A stretch of 64,000 nucleotides of DNA from Burkholderia diffusa (GCF_001718315.1 NZ_CP013362.1:3269369-3333368); one strand, 5' to 3'. Shown: positions 1-8,590, counted from the stretch's first letter. Notes: a model not told the origin generated them from the sequence alone. Numbers and translations are program-made.

Positions 1-139
1 GACCGAAAAGGCCGACGCGAAAGCGGCCGCCGCGGCCGCGCCCGGCGCGAAACCCGCGCCGCCGGCCGCCGCCGCTCCGGCCACGCCCGCCGTCGCGCCC
101 GCGAAGCCCGCGGCCGGGCAACCAGGAGCCCAGCGATGA
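1..139 (+). CDS. mreC: Rod shape-determining protein MreC, C-terminal tail (partial)
   Basis: Only the last 45 codons are in the window; the gene is cut by the left edge. They read as a low-complexity Ala/Pro/Lys tail (repeated AA, PA, AKPA) ending ...GAQR before TGA. The stop overlaps the ATG of the next gene (ATGA), which is the usual mreC-mreD coupling. MreC is a bitopic inner-membrane protein that links the MreB cytoskeleton to the elongation synthases. Disordered Ala/Pro-rich tails are common in Burkholderia MreC. The name rests on the position before mreD and on the tail composition, since no conserved domain is visible here. Confidence 0.8.
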   Translation, partial: TEKADAKAAAAAAPGAKPAPPAAAAPATPAVAPAKPAAGQPGAQR

Positions 140-648
140 ACCGCCCGCAATACATCCTGCAGCCGGTCAACCCGTACTTCATCGTCTTCAGCCTCGCCGC
201 CGCGTTCCTGCTGAACCTGATGCCGTGGGGCCGCCTGCCCGGCGTACCGGATTTCGTCGCGCTCGTGCTGCTGTTCTGGAACATCCACCAGCCGCGCAAG
301 GTCGGGATGGGCGTCGCTTTCGCGCTCGGCATCCTGATGGACGTGCACGACGCGGGGCTGCTCGGCGAGCATGCGCTCGCCTATACGCTGCTGTCGTACG
401 GTGCGATCACGATCCACCGGCGCGTGCTGTGGATGCCGATCGGCGTGCAGGTGCTGTACGTCACGCCGCTGCTCGTCGGCGCGCAACTGGTGCCGTTCGT
501 GATCCGCCTCATGATGGGCGCCGCGTTTCCCGGCTGGCGCTATCTGGTGGACGGCTTCGTCGAGGCCGCGCTGTGGCCGATTGCGAGCCACCTGCTGCTG
601 ATGCCGCAACGCCGCCCGGTCGACCCGGACGATACGCGCCCCATCTGA
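136..648 (+). CDS. mreD: Rod shape-determining membrane protein MreD
   Basis: 170-aa integral membrane protein of the elongasome. About five hydrophobic segments are visible, starting near residues 15-32 (FIVFSLAAAFLLNLMPWG) and including LLSYGAITI and VLYVTPLLVGAQ. The family signature around PDFVALVLLFWNIHQPRKVGMG and LGILMDVHDAGLLGEHAL is present, as in other MreD proteins. Length fits the family (160-180 aa). The start codon overlaps the mreC stop, so translation is probably coupled. It works with MreC, PBP2 and RodA, all encoded contiguously here, in lateral wall synthesis. Confidence 0.95.
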   Translation: MNRPQYILQPVNPYFIVFSLAAAFLLNLMPWGRLPGVPDFVALVLLFWNIHQPRKVGMGVAFALGILMDVHDAGLLGEHALAYTLLSYGAITIHRRVLWMPIGVQVLYVTPLLVGAQLVPFVIRLMMGAAFPGWRYLVDGFVEAALWPIASHLLLMPQRRPVDPDDTRPI

Positions 649-763
649 GCCGGACCGACCTTGAATACCCGCCGCCCCCACGCCCGCGCGCCGCGCTCCG
701 GGGCGGCTCTTCGCCCGCGCACGGCCCTCCTCGCCCGCGCACGGCCAGATCGATCGTAACCGC

Positions 764-3049
764 ATGACCGAATTCAACGACACCCAACAGCAGCTCTCGA
801 AGTTCCGCCTGCGCGTCGCGGCGGCGGGCGTGTTCGTGTTCGTCTGCTTCGGGCTGCTCGCGAGCCGCTTCTTCTACCTGCAGCTGATGCAGCACGGCAA
901 ATACGCGCTGCAGGCCGAGGAAAACCGCATCTCGGTCGCGCCGATCGTGCCGAACCGCGGGATCATCACCGATCGCAACGGCGTGGTCCTCGCGAAGAAC
1001 TATTCGGCGTACACGCTGGAGATCACGCCGTCGAAGCTCGACGACACGCTCGACAACACGATCGACAAGCTGTCCGAGATCATCCCGATCGACGCGCGCG
1101 ACCGTCGCCGCTTCAAGAAGCTGCAGGAAGACTCGAAGAACTTCGAGAGCCTGCCGATCCGCACGCGCCTCACCGACGCGGAAGTCGCGCGCTTCACCGC
1201 GCAGCGCTTCCGCTTCCCCGGCGTCGACGTGCGCGCGCGCCTGTTCCGCCAATACCCGCTCGGCATGACGGCCGCGCACGTGATCGGCTACATCGGCCGC
1301 ATCTCGAAGCGCGACCAGGATCGCATCGACGCGATGAGCGACGACAACGACAGCGATCAGGAACACTACGATCCGCGTCGCGACGCGAACAACTACAAGG
1401 GCACCGACTACATCGGCAAGATCGGCGTCGAGCAGAGCTACGAAACCGAGCTGCATGGCCTCACGGGCTTCGAGGAAGTCGAGGTCACGGCTGGCGGCCG
1501 GCCGGTGCGCACGCTGTCGCGCACGCAGGCGACGCCCGGCAACAATCTCGTGCTGTCGCTCGACATCGGGCTGCAGCAGGTCGCCGAGCAGGCGTTTGCC
1601 GGCAAGCGCGGCGCGCTCGTCGCGATCGAGCCGAAGACGGGCGACGTGCTCGCGTTCGTGTCGTCGCCGAGCTTCGACCCGAACTCGTTCGTCGACGGCA
1701 TCGACCAGCAGACCTGGGACGAGCTGAACAACTCGCCCGACAAGCCGCTCCTGAACCGCCCGCTGCACGGCACCTACCCGCCCGGCTCGACGTACAAGCC
1801 GTTCATGGCGCTGGCGGGCCTCACGCTCGGCAAGCGCTCGCCGGGCTGGGGCTTCCAGGATCCCGGCTACTTCACGTTCGGCGGCCATACGTTCCGCAAC
1901 GACGTGCGCTCGGGCCAGGGCTGGGTCGACATGAACAAGGCGATCATGGTGTCGAACGACACCTACTTCTACATGCTCGCGCGCGACCTCGGCGTGAATG
2001 CGATCGCGAACTTCATGAAACCGTTCGGTTTCGGCCAGATCACCGGCATCGACATCCAGGGTGAGGCGCGCGGCATCCTGCCGTCGACCGACTGGAAGAA
2101 GAAGGCGTTCAAGAAGGCCGCGCAGCAGAAGTGGTTCGACGGCGAGACGATCAGCCTCGGGATCGGCCAGGGCTACAACTCGTTCACGATCCTGCAGCTG
2201 GCGCACGCCACGGCGACGCTCGCGAACAACGGCGTCGTGATGAAGCCCCACCTCGTGAAGGAAGTCGAGGATCCGATCACGCGCGGCCGCCATCTGACCG
2301 TGCCGAAAGAAAGCGAAACGATCCCGCTCAAGCAAGCCGACATCGACGTCGTGAAGCGCGGGATGGAGAACGTGATCGAGAACCCGTCCGGCACCGCGTA
2401 CAAGGTGTTCCGCGGCGCACCGTACCTCGCGGCCGGCAAGACCGGTACCGCGCAGGTGTTCTCGCTGCAGGGCTCGAACTACAAGGGCCACCTGCTGGCC
2501 GAGCACTTGCGCGATCACGCGCTGTTCATCGCGTATGCGCCGGTCGACCATCCGCAGATCGCCATCGCGCTGATCGTCGAGAACGGCGGCTGGGGCGCGC
2601 AGGCCGCAGGGCCGATCGCGCGCCGCGTGCTCGACTTCTACCTCGTCGATCGCCAGAAACCGGAGAACGAGGCGGCCGCCGTCGCCGCCGCCGCGTCGGC
2701 GACCGAGCCGATCAACGCACCGGTGATCGGCGATGCATCGAAGACCGTGTCCGTCGCGGCCGGCTTCAAGGCACTGCCGCAGCCCGTCGTGCCGGCCGCG
2801 GCCAGCGCGGCGGATGCGGCATCGGCCGCGTCGGCGCCCGATGCGTCGGGTGCGGCCGGGGCAAGCGCGGCGCAGCCGGCCGTCGCGAGCGCCGCGGCGC
2901 CGATGGCCGCGAGCCTGCCGCCGATCCGGCGCCCGCACCGGCCGCGCCGGCCCGCCAGCGACGCGCAGCCGCTTGCCACCGCGCCGCGCGACGACAACTT
3001 CCGTGCCCTGGCCGCCGCGAAAGCGGCGAACGCCGGCACCGCTCAATAA
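764..3049 (+). CDS. mrdA: Penicillin-binding protein 2, elongation transpeptidase
   Basis: 761-aa class B PBP that cross-links peptidoglycan during lateral growth. One N-terminal membrane anchor (VAAAGVFVFVCFGLLASRFF, about residues 20-40) is followed by the dimerisation domain beginning with NRGIITDRNGVVLAKN. The transpeptidase motifs are complete: STYK with nucleophile Ser342 (PPGSTYK), SND at Ser397 (MVSNDTYF) and KTG at Lys559 (AGKTGTAQ). The last ~130 residues form an unusual Ala/Ser/Pro-rich tail (repeated AASA, ASAA) that is not needed for catalysis. The gene lies 115 bp after mreD and 11 bp before rodA. Confidence 0.97.
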   Translation: MTEFNDTQQQLSKFRLRVAAAGVFVFVCFGLLASRFFYLQLMQHGKYALQAEENRISVAPIVPNRGIITDRNGVVLAKNYSAYTLEITPSKLDDTLDNTIDKLSEIIPIDARDRRRFKKLQEDSKNFESLPIRTRLTDAEVARFTAQRFRFPGVDVRARLFRQYPLGMTAAHVIGYIGRISKRDQDRIDAMSDDNDSDQEHYDPRRDANNYKGTDYIGKIGVEQSYETELHGLTGFEEVEVTAGGRPVRTLSRTQATPGNNLVLSLDIGLQQVAEQAFAGKRGALVAIEPKTGDVLAFVSSPSFDPNSFVDGIDQQTWDELNNSPDKPLLNRPLHGTYPPGSTYKPFMALAGLTLGKRSPGWGFQDPGYFTFGGHTFRNDVRSGQGWVDMNKAIMVSNDTYFYMLARDLGVNAIANFMKPFGFGQITGIDIQGEARGILPSTDWKKKAFKKAAQQKWFDGETISLGIGQGYNSFTILQLAHATATLANNGVVMKPHLVKEVEDPITRGRHLTVPKESETIPLKQADIDVVKRGMENVIENPSGTAYKVFRGAPYLAAGKTGTAQVFSLQGSNYKGHLLAEHLRDHALFIAYAPVDHPQIAIALIVENGGWGAQAAGPIARRVLDFYLVDRQKPENEAAAVAAAASATEPINAPVIGDASKTVSVAAGFKALPQPVVPAAASAADAASAASAPDASGAAGASAAQPAVASAAAPMAASLPPIRRPHRPRRPASDAQPLATAPRDDNFRALAAAKAANAGTAQ

Positions 3050-3060
3050 CGGAGAAAGGC

Positions 3061-4209
3061 ATGCAATTCGACAAGCGCGCCTGGCTCGACAAGATCAAGC
3101 AGATGTTCGCGGGTTTCGACCGCCCGCTCGCCCTCATCGTGTTCCTGCTGCTGTGCGTCGGCATCGTCACGCTGTACAGCGCGTCGATCGACATGCCGGG
3201 CCGCGTCGAGGACCAATTGCGCAACATCCTGCTGACGTTCGTGCTGATGTGGGTGATCGCCAACATTCCGCCGACGACGCTGATGCGCTTCGCGGTCCCG
3301 CTGTATTCGTTCGGGGTCGCGCTACTGGTCGCGGTCGCGCTGTTCGGGATGACCAAGAAGGGCGCGAAACGCTGGCTGAACGTCGGCGTCGTGATTCAGC
3401 CGTCGGAAATCCTCAAGATCGCGACACCGCTGATGCTCGCGTGGTATTACCAGCGCCGCGAAGGCGGGCTGCGCTGGTACGATTTCGTCGCCGCGTTCGG
3501 GATCCTGATGGTGCCGGTCGGACTGATCGCCAAGCAGCCCGACCTCGGCACGGGCCTGCTCGTGTTCGCGGCCGGCTTCTTCGTGATCTATCTCGCCGGC
3601 CTGTCGTTCAAGCTGATCGTGCCGGTGCTTGTCGCGGGCGTGATCGCGGTCGGCTCGATCGCCGTGTTCGAAGAGCGCATCTGCCAGCCCGAAGTGCAGT
3701 GGCCGCTGATGCACGACTACCAGAAGCACCGCGTGTGCACGCTGCTCGACCCGACCTCCGACCCGCTCGGCAAGGGCTTCCACACGATCCAGGCCGTGAT
3801 CGCGATCGGCTCGGGCGGCGTGCTCGGCAAGGGCTACCTGAAAGGCACGCAGGCCCACCTCGAGTTCATTCCGGAGAAACACACCGACTTCATCTTCGCG
3901 GTGTTCTCCGAAGAATGGGGGCTCGTCGGCGGCCTCGTGCTGCTGACGCTGTACATGGCGCTGATCGCTCGCGGGCTCTATATCGCCGCGCAGGGCGCGA
4001 CGCTGTTCGGCCGGCTGCTCGCGGGATCGCTCACGCTCGCGTTCTTCGTCTATGCGTTCGTCAACATCGGGATGGTGAGCGGCGTGCTGCCCGTCGTCGG
4101 CGTGCCGTTGCCGTTCATGAGCTACGGCGGCACCGCACTCACGACGCTCGGCATCGCGATCGGGATGATCATGAGCGTCGGGCGACAGCGACGGCTGATG
4201 AAGAGCTGA
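3061..4209 (+). CDS. mrdB: Peptidoglycan glycosyltransferase RodA (SEDS family)
   Basis: 382-aa polytopic SEDS protein that polymerises lipid II and pairs with PBP2. About ten membrane segments are visible. Family motifs include GAKRWLNVG (WLNxG), QPSEILKI, KQPDLGTG with the conserved Asp, the long loop GKGYLKGTQAHLEFIPEKHTDFIFAVFSEEWG, and the C-terminal VGVPLPFMSYGGTALTT. The frame stays open far upstream inside mrdA, but that is codon-bias shadow. The ATG at 3061 follows GGAGAAAGGC, sits 11 bp after the mrdA stop and gives the normal N-terminus (MQFDKRAWLDKIKQMF). Confidence 0.96.
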   Translation: MQFDKRAWLDKIKQMFAGFDRPLALIVFLLLCVGIVTLYSASIDMPGRVEDQLRNILLTFVLMWVIANIPPTTLMRFAVPLYSFGVALLVAVALFGMTKKGAKRWLNVGVVIQPSEILKIATPLMLAWYYQRREGGLRWYDFVAAFGILMVPVGLIAKQPDLGTGLLVFAAGFFVIYLAGLSFKLIVPVLVAGVIAVGSIAVFEERICQPEVQWPLMHDYQKHRVCTLLDPTSDPLGKGFHTIQAVIAIGSGGVLGKGYLKGTQAHLEFIPEKHTDFIFAVFSEEWGLVGGLVLLTLYMALIARGLYIAAQGATLFGRLLAGSLTLAFFVYAFVNIGMVSGVLPVVGVPLPFMSYGGTALTTLGIAIGMIMSVGRQRRLMKS

Positions 4210-4280
4210 CGCCACGGCGCGACACATCGCCGCCGGCAGCGCAGTCGCGACAATGAAAAACGGCGCCTCGTGAACTGCAC

Positions 4281-4319
4281 CCCAAAAGTTGGACTAGATC
4301 CAACCTTTGGGTTGTTTTT
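4281..4319 (+). terminator. Hairpin terminator after rodA with IS-end-like arm
   Basis: A 13-bp stem with one mismatch (4281-4293 against 4299-4311, loop CTAGA) is followed by TTGTTTTT, which fits rho-independent termination of the mre-mrd operon. Just upstream, TGAACTGCACCCCAAAAG (4271-4288) resembles the ends of IS3-group elements, so this may be an exapted IS remnant. Termination is inferred from structure only. Confidence 0.6.
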
Positions 4320-4354
4320 CATTGGGCAGGTCGAATGCGGTACGTGCCGCCCGC

Positions 4355-5116
4355 TCACTGCGGCGTCGCGCGCGGGCTCACGTGGTCCGTGCCGGCGCCC
4401 GATGCCGGCTCTTGCGTCTTCAGGCGCGCGCTCAGCTCCTTGAATTTCAGCCCGGCCGTCTCGTCGCCCTGCGCGGCCGCGGCCGCGTAATACGCGCGCG
4501 CGATGTTCAGGTTCTGCGTGACGCCGTCGCCGCCGCGCTCGTAGAACGACGCGGTGACGTACTGCGCGGTCGGCTCGCCCGCGTCGGCCGCCTGCTTGTA
4601 CCACGCGAACGCCTGCCGGTTGTCGCGCGGCGTGCCGCGCCCGTCGAGGAACTGGTTCGCGAGCGACAGCTCGGCCTGCACGTGCCCCTGCTTCGCCGCG
4701 CGCAGGAACCAGCGGTGCGCCTCGGCCGGATTGCGCGCGACGAACTCGCCGTCGTCGAACATCCGCCCGTACACGTACTGCGCATGCGACATGTTCGCGT
4801 CGGCCGCCCGTTTCAGCCAGCGCAGCCCTTCGTCGACGTTCGCGGTCACGCCGACGCCGGTGAGCAGCATCATCGCGTAGTTGAACTGCGCGAGCCGGTC
4901 GCCGCGTTCGGCCGCGTCGTGGAACTGCACCAGCGCCGCGCGATAGTCGCCGGCGTTGTAGTCGGCCACCGCGGATTGCGTCTCGCGCGCCGGGTCCGGC
5001 TTCGCATGCGGCGCATTCTGCGCGACCGCCGCGACGCACACGGCCCACAGCCCGAGCATCGCGCCGATCCGCCCGCGTACGCCGATCGTATGCCGCGCGC
5101 CGTCCCCACCGTTCAT
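4355..5116 (-). CDS. Sel1-like/TPR-repeat exported protein
   Basis: 253 aa. A hydrophobic N-terminal stretch (about residues 19-33, MLGLWAVCVAAVAQN) looks like a signal peptide, so the product is probably periplasmic. The rest is a run of Sel1-type solenoid repeats with the signatures AQFNYAMMLLTGVGV, AQYVYGRMFDDGE, AELSLANQFLDGRGTPRD and AQYVTASFYERGGDGV. Each repeat is about 36 aa with the usual A-x-G pattern. Sel1 solenoids bind partner proteins; the partner here is unknown. The start at 5116 overlaps the stop of the upstream aldolase (ATGA), so the two are probably translationally coupled. No catalytic domain is seen. Confidence 0.85.
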   Translation of the reverse strand: MNGGDGARHTIGVRGRIGAMLGLWAVCVAAVAQNAPHAKPDPARETQSAVADYNAGDYRAALVQFHDAAERGDRLAQFNYAMMLLTGVGVTANVDEGLRWLKRAADANMSHAQYVYGRMFDDGEFVARNPAEAHRWFLRAAKQGHVQAELSLANQFLDGRGTPRDNRQAFAWYKQAADAGEPTAQYVTASFYERGGDGVTQNLNIARAYYAAAAAQGDETAGLKFKELSARLKTQEPASGAGTDHVSPRATPQ

Positions 5117-5898
5117 GACCGCACCTCCTGCAGCGCCTGGCGCGTCGCGCGCAGCAGCCAGCTCACGTCGGCCGACAGCGTGATCATCCGGTAGCCTGCC
5201 TCGCGATACTGACGCGCACTCGCGGTATCGCTCGCGAAGATGCCGACCGCGACACCGGCCTGCTTGCCGGCCGCGAGCACGCGCGCCATCGCGGCTTCGA
5301 CGTCCGGGTGGCGGCTGTCGCCGAGATGCCCGAGGCTCGCCGCCAGATCCGCCGGACCGACGAACAGGCAGTCGACGCCCGGCGTCGCGGCGATCCGCTC
5401 GACTTCATCGATGCCGCGCGCCGATTCGATCTGCACGATCACCGCGACCTGCGCGTTCGCCGTCTGCAGGTAATCGCGGCGCATGCCGAATGCCGCCGCA
5501 CGCACCATGCCGGCCACGCCGCGCAGCCCATCGGGGGAATCCAGCGACGGAAAGCGGGTGAGCCGCACTGCGTGCGCGGCCTCGTCGGGCGTCTCGATGC
5601 ACGGGAACATCAGCGTGCGCGCGCCGGCATCGAGCGCGCGCTTCACGAGCCACGGCTCGCGCCCCGGCACGCGCACGACGGGCTCGCTCGGCAGGTGCGC
5701 GGCGGCCAGCGCGCGCAGTTGCGACGCGACGTCGCGGCTGTCGTTCGGCGCGTGCTCCATGTCGATGCAGAGCCAGTCGTAGCCGGCGTGCGCGAGCGCT
5801 TCCGCGGCCGTTTCGCAGCCGAGCGACAGCCACAGGCCGTACAGCGGCTCGTCGCCGTCGTGCAGACGTTGTTTGAGGGAATTGGTGAGCGTGCTCAT
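5113..5898 (-). CDS. HpcH/HpaI-family class II aldolase
   Basis: 261 aa, the normal size for the family. Recognisable blocks are YGLWLSLGCETAAEALAHAGYDWLCIDMEHAPND (N-terminal active-site region), the metal-binding VIVQIESARGIDEVERI (Glu) and DCLFVGPADLAASLG (Asp). These proteins are metal-dependent aldolases that cleave 2-keto-3-deoxy acids to pyruvate plus an aldehyde; the substrate is not predictable here. The chosen ATG at 5898 is preceded by GGAGG with 8-nt spacing. An upstream open stretch to 6084 is Arg-rich and not aldolase-like. The stop overlaps the start of the Sel1 gene. Confidence 0.88.
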   Translation of the reverse strand: MSTLTNSLKQRLHDGDEPLYGLWLSLGCETAAEALAHAGYDWLCIDMEHAPNDSRDVASQLRALAAAHLPSEPVVRVPGREPWLVKRALDAGARTLMFPCIETPDEAAHAVRLTRFPSLDSPDGLRGVAGMVRAAAFGMRRDYLQTANAQVAVIVQIESARGIDEVERIAATPGVDCLFVGPADLAASLGHLGDSRHPDVEAAMARVLAAGKQAGVAVGIFASDTASARQYREAGYRMITLSADVSWLLRATRQALQEVRS

Positions 5899-6207
5899 CG
5901 ATACGGCCTCCGGGACGGAACGGCAATCGAACGGGACAAGCAACAAGCGAAGCGGGCGCAATACGCGGCGCCGCCAAGCACGGCGGCACCGAACCGGGCC
6001 CTGGAACGTCAGTCGGTCGTGGGCGGACGATCTGACGGCGCGGGCCGCGCGGCGGCGGCGCACGGATGCGTTTTCCGGTGCCACGCAGCGATCATAGCGC
6101 GGCGTTACGCGAAATGTGGGAACAGGCGGGGAGCGGCGTCCGACAAGGCTTCGCGGCGCCGTGGCAGGCAGCCCGCGCCGGTTGGCGAGGCTGCCGAAAA
6201 GACAGGA
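5899..6207. other. Intergenic region between queD and the aldolase gene
   Basis: About 310 bp of GC-rich sequence that should hold the end of the que operon and the aldolase promoter (both leftward). I found no convincing hairpin with a T-tract, no RNA gene and no ORF with coding character. Confidence 0.4.
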
Positions 6208-6660
6208 TCAGCGGCCCGGCTGACGCTCGACGTCGGCCCAGCAGTTCGGCGTTTCGTACAGACGAACGCGTTCCAGGCGCAGGTTCACACCGTAATGCGC
6301 GTCGTACACGTTCGCGAGGATATCGAACGCGATCGCCGCGAGGTTCTCGACGGTCGGGATCCGGTCGAGCACGACAGTCTTGTGGTCGGCCATCTGCTCG
6401 AGGAACGAGCGCACGACTTCGTCGCGCGCGTAGACCAGGAACGCGTGATCCCACTTGTTGACGAGGTGCTCGACCGCGAGCGCCTTCACGTCGGCGAAAT
6501 CCATCACCATGCCGCGGTCGGGCGCCCCCTCGGTATCGACGAGATCGCCGCGCAGCGTGACTTCGAGCACGTAACGATGGCCGTGCAGATTCCGGCACTG
6601 GCTGCGGTGATCGGGAATGCGGTGGCCCGCGTCGAATTCGAGTTTTCGGGTAATCAGCAC
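6208..6660 (-). CDS. queD: 6-carboxy-5,6,7,8-tetrahydropterin synthase QueD
   Basis: 150 aa. Converts 7,8-dihydroneopterin triphosphate to 6-carboxytetrahydropterin, the first dedicated step to preQ0 and queuosine. Visible active-site elements are His13 in FDAGHRIP and His26/His28 in CRNLHGHRY as probable Zn ligands, with Cys22 as the catalytic cysteine of the QueD branch. The C-terminal LRLERVRLYETPNCWADV carries the usual pterin-anchoring Glu. It lies 18 bp downstream of queE in the leftward queC-queE-queD run, so the whole preQ0 branch is encoded together. Confidence 0.95.
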   Translation of the reverse strand: MLITRKLEFDAGHRIPDHRSQCRNLHGHRYVLEVTLRGDLVDTEGAPDRGMVMDFADVKALAVEHLVNKWDHAFLVYARDEVVRSFLEQMADHKTVVLDRIPTVENLAAIAFDILANVYDAHYGVNLRLERVRLYETPNCWADVERQPGR

Positions 6661-6678
6661 GATGTCAAAAGCCGTGGC

Positions 6679-7311
6679 TCAGGGAATGTTCAGATATTTG
6701 TGGGTCTGCATCGACAGCCGCCACTGCGGATGCCGCTTGCACCAGTCGATCGCGAGCTTCGTATTGAGATCGCGCGACGGGCCGTCCATCGGCTGCACGA
6801 GAAAATACTCGAAATCGAGCTTCGCGTAGTCGGCAAGCCGCTGGTTGTCCTGCGGGATCACGACCTTCAGTTCGTTGCCCTTCGTGACGACGAGCGGCGC
6901 GTCGGCCTTCGGGCTCACGCAGATCCAGTCGATCGTCTCGAGCACCGGCAGCGAGCCGTTGGTCTCGATCGCGATCTCGAAGCCTGCCGCGTGCAGCGCG
7001 TCGACGAGCGGCTGGTCGAGCTGCAGCATCGGCTCGCCGCCCGTGCAGACGACGAAGCGGTGCGCTTCGCCGTCCGGCCACAGCCCGGCGATCGTCGCCA
7101 CCAGCGCCTCGGCGTCCTTGAACTTGCCGCCGTTCTCGCCTTCGGTGCCGACGAAGTCCGTATCGCAGAAGCGGCACACGGCGTCCGCCCGATCCTCTTC
7201 GCGACCCGACCACAGATTGCAGCCGGCGAACCGGCAGAACACGGCCGGACGGCCAGCGTTCGCGCCCTCGCCCTGCAACGTGTAGAAAATTTCCTTGACC
7301 GCGTAAGTCAT
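6679..7311 (-). CDS. queE: 7-carboxy-7-deazaguanine synthase QueE (radical SAM)
   Basis: 210 aa. A radical SAM enzyme that contracts 6-carboxytetrahydropterin to 7-carboxy-7-deazaguanine. The cluster motif is not the usual CX3CX2C: Cys31, Cys46 and Cys49 form CX14CX2C (GCNLWSGREEDRADAVCRFC). This is the arrangement described structurally for Burkholderia multivorans QueE, and the rest of the protein matches that type (QGEGANAGRPAVFCR, CTGGEPMLQLDQ for SAM, ETNGSLPV, CVSPKAD). Small size agrees with the minimal radical SAM fold. Operonic with queC upstream (75 bp) and queD downstream. Confidence 0.97.
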   Translation of the reverse strand: MTYAVKEIFYTLQGEGANAGRPAVFCRFAGCNLWSGREEDRADAVCRFCDTDFVGTEGENGGKFKDAEALVATIAGLWPDGEAHRFVVCTGGEPMLQLDQPLVDALHAAGFEIAIETNGSLPVLETIDWICVSPKADAPLVVTKGNELKVVIPQDNQRLADYAKLDFEYFLVQPMDGPSRDLNTKLAIDWCKRHPQWRLSMQTHKYLNIP

Positions 7312-7386
7312 CGTGCTTCGTCCGGCTCGCGCCGCTCGTTGTCGATCAGAATCCGTTATTCATCCAGCGCTGCCGGCGCACCCGCT

Positions 7387-8121
7387 TCACAGCGGCGCTT
7401 CGGTCACCCGCTCGCCCTTCAGGTAGGCCTCGTAGCCGCGCTTGCGCAGCTTGCAGGCCGGGCATTCGCCGCAGCCGAAGCCCCAGTCGTGCAGTTCCGC
7501 GCGCTCGCCCACATAGCATGTGTGCGTCTCGACGCGGATCAGCTCGACGAGCGCCTCGCCGCCGAGTTGCTCGGCGAGTTGCCAGGTCTGTGCCTTGTCC
7601 AGCCACATCAGCGGCGTCTCCAGCACGATGCGCGTGTCCATCCCGAGATTCAGCGCGACCTGCAGCGCCTTCATCGTGTCGTCTCGACAGTCCGGGTAGC
7701 CCGAGAAATCGGTCTCGCACATCCCGCCGACCAGCACGCGCAAGCCGCGGCGATAGGCAATCGCGGCCGCGATCGTCATGAACAGCAGGTTGCGGCCCGG
7801 CACGAACGTGTTCGGCAAGCCGTTCGCCGCGGTCTCGATCTCGATCGTGCGCGTCATCGCGGTATCGCTGATCGCGCCAAGCACCGACAGGTCGATCATG
7901 TGATCGTCGCCGAGACGGCCGGCCCAGGCGGGAAACTGACGCTTCAGCGCATCGCGCACGCCTTCGCGACATTCGAGTTCGACGCGATGGCGCTGGCCGT
8001 AATCGAAGCCGAGCGTCTCGACCGTCTGGTAGCGTTCCAGGGCCCAGGCCACGCACGTGGCCGAGTCCTGCCCGCCGGAAAACAACACGAGCGCGCCGTC
8101 TTTAGCGTCTGTCCGAATCAC
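7387..8121 (-). CDS. queC: 7-cyano-7-deazaguanine synthase QueC
   Basis: 244 aa. ATP-dependent conversion of 7-carboxy-7-deazaguanine to preQ0. The N-terminal PP-loop is [10 protein letters not shown] (residues 14-23). The C-terminal Zn site is visible as HTCYVGE followed by [13 protein letters not shown] (four Cys in all). Length matches E. coli QueC closely. First gene of the leftward queC-queE-queD unit. I looked for a preQ1 riboswitch upstream and could not support one. Confidence 0.96.
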   Translation of the reverse strand: MIRTDAKDGALVLFSGGQDSATCVAWALERYQTVETLGFDYGQRHRVELECREGVRDALKRQFPAWAGRLGDDHMIDLSVLGAISDTAMTRTIEIETAANGLPNTFVPGRNLLFMTIAAAIAYRRGLRVLVGGMCETDFSGYPDCRDDTMKALQVALNLGMDTRIVLETPLMWLDKAQTWQLAEQLGGEALVELIRVETHTCYVGERAELHDWGFGCGECPACKLRKRGYEAYLKGERVTEAPL

Positions 8122-8430
8122 CGTGATACTCCGTGAATGTGTAGGCTCGCGTCGCGCTGCGCCCCGGGGCCGGCTGCCGCCGGACGGCCCGACGCGTGCC
8201 GGCCTGCGCCGGCTCGACCAGTATAGGCAGCGCGGTCGGCCGCGAACGCGGCAGCGCGCTTATACCGCCCATCGCGCGGCATCGTTGCCGCGCGTCACGG
8301 CGGCGCCTGCTGGCTGCCCTGCCGTGCGTATGAAGCGGTGCGCTAAGTCATTGAGCGGGCACGGATTTTATCACGCCCCGGCGAATGCTGCCGGGCGCGC
8401 CGCCGATGCCGCGCAAACCCACCACAAACG
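8122..8430. other. Region upstream of queC
   Basis: About 310 bp between the queC start and the tRNA-Phe terminator. It must contain the queC promoter, but no -35/-10 pair stands out. No RNA gene or plausible ORF was seen. Confidence 0.4.
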
Positions 8431-8461
8431 AAAAACCCCAAGAATCTTCCGATTCTTGGGG
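8431..8461 (-). terminator. Rho-independent terminator of tRNA-Phe
   Basis: A perfect 11-bp stem (CCCCAAGAATC, loop TTCC) at 8436-8461, followed on the minus strand by TTTTTCGTTT. It begins 10 nt past the tRNA-Phe 3' end. Confidence 0.9.
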
Positions 8462-8471
8462 TTGGAACTGC

Positions 8472-8547
8472 TGGTGGCCTGGGACGGAATCGAACCATCG
8501 ACACGCGGATTTTCAATCCGCTGCTCTACCAACTGAGCTACCGGGCC
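8472..8547 (-). tRNA. tRNA-Phe (GAA)
   Basis: 76 nt on the minus strand with encoded CCA. D-arm AGCTCAGTTGGTAGAGC, anticodon arm GCGGATTGAAAATCCGC with anticodon GAA, variable loop GTGTC, T-arm GATGGTTCGATTCCGTC. The acceptor strands read GGCCCGG and CCAGGCC, leaving one C5-A68 mismatch in an otherwise paired 7-bp stem. The gene has its own promoter (8562-8590) and terminator (8431-8461). Confidence 0.96.
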
Positions 8548-8561
8548 AACGAAGAAGAGAA

Positions 8562-8590
8562 ATTATATCCACCCATCTCCACTTGCGCAA
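8562..8590 (-). promoter_or_regulatory. Sigma-70 promoter of tRNA-Phe
   Basis: Minus strand TTGCGC, 17-nt spacer, TATAAT. The -10 ends 15 nt before the mature tRNA 5' end, and the -35 lies 19 bp beyond the end of the regulator gene. Confidence 0.75.

Noticed and set aside
509..3046. 845-codon open frame antisense to mrdA, and many similar long frames on the opposite strand elsewhere
   Set aside because: Arg/Asp/Val-rich shadow of GC-rich codon bias. It has no domain, and mrdA on the other strand has every catalytic motif.
2131..3060. Upstream extension of the rodA frame inside mrdA
   Set aside because: Sequence is Arg-rich and not SEDS-like. ATG 3061 with Shine-Dalgarno gives the family N-terminus.
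8122..8430. preQ1 riboswitch upstream of queC
   Set aside because: No compact hairpin plus A-rich tail of the preQ1-I kind could be identified.
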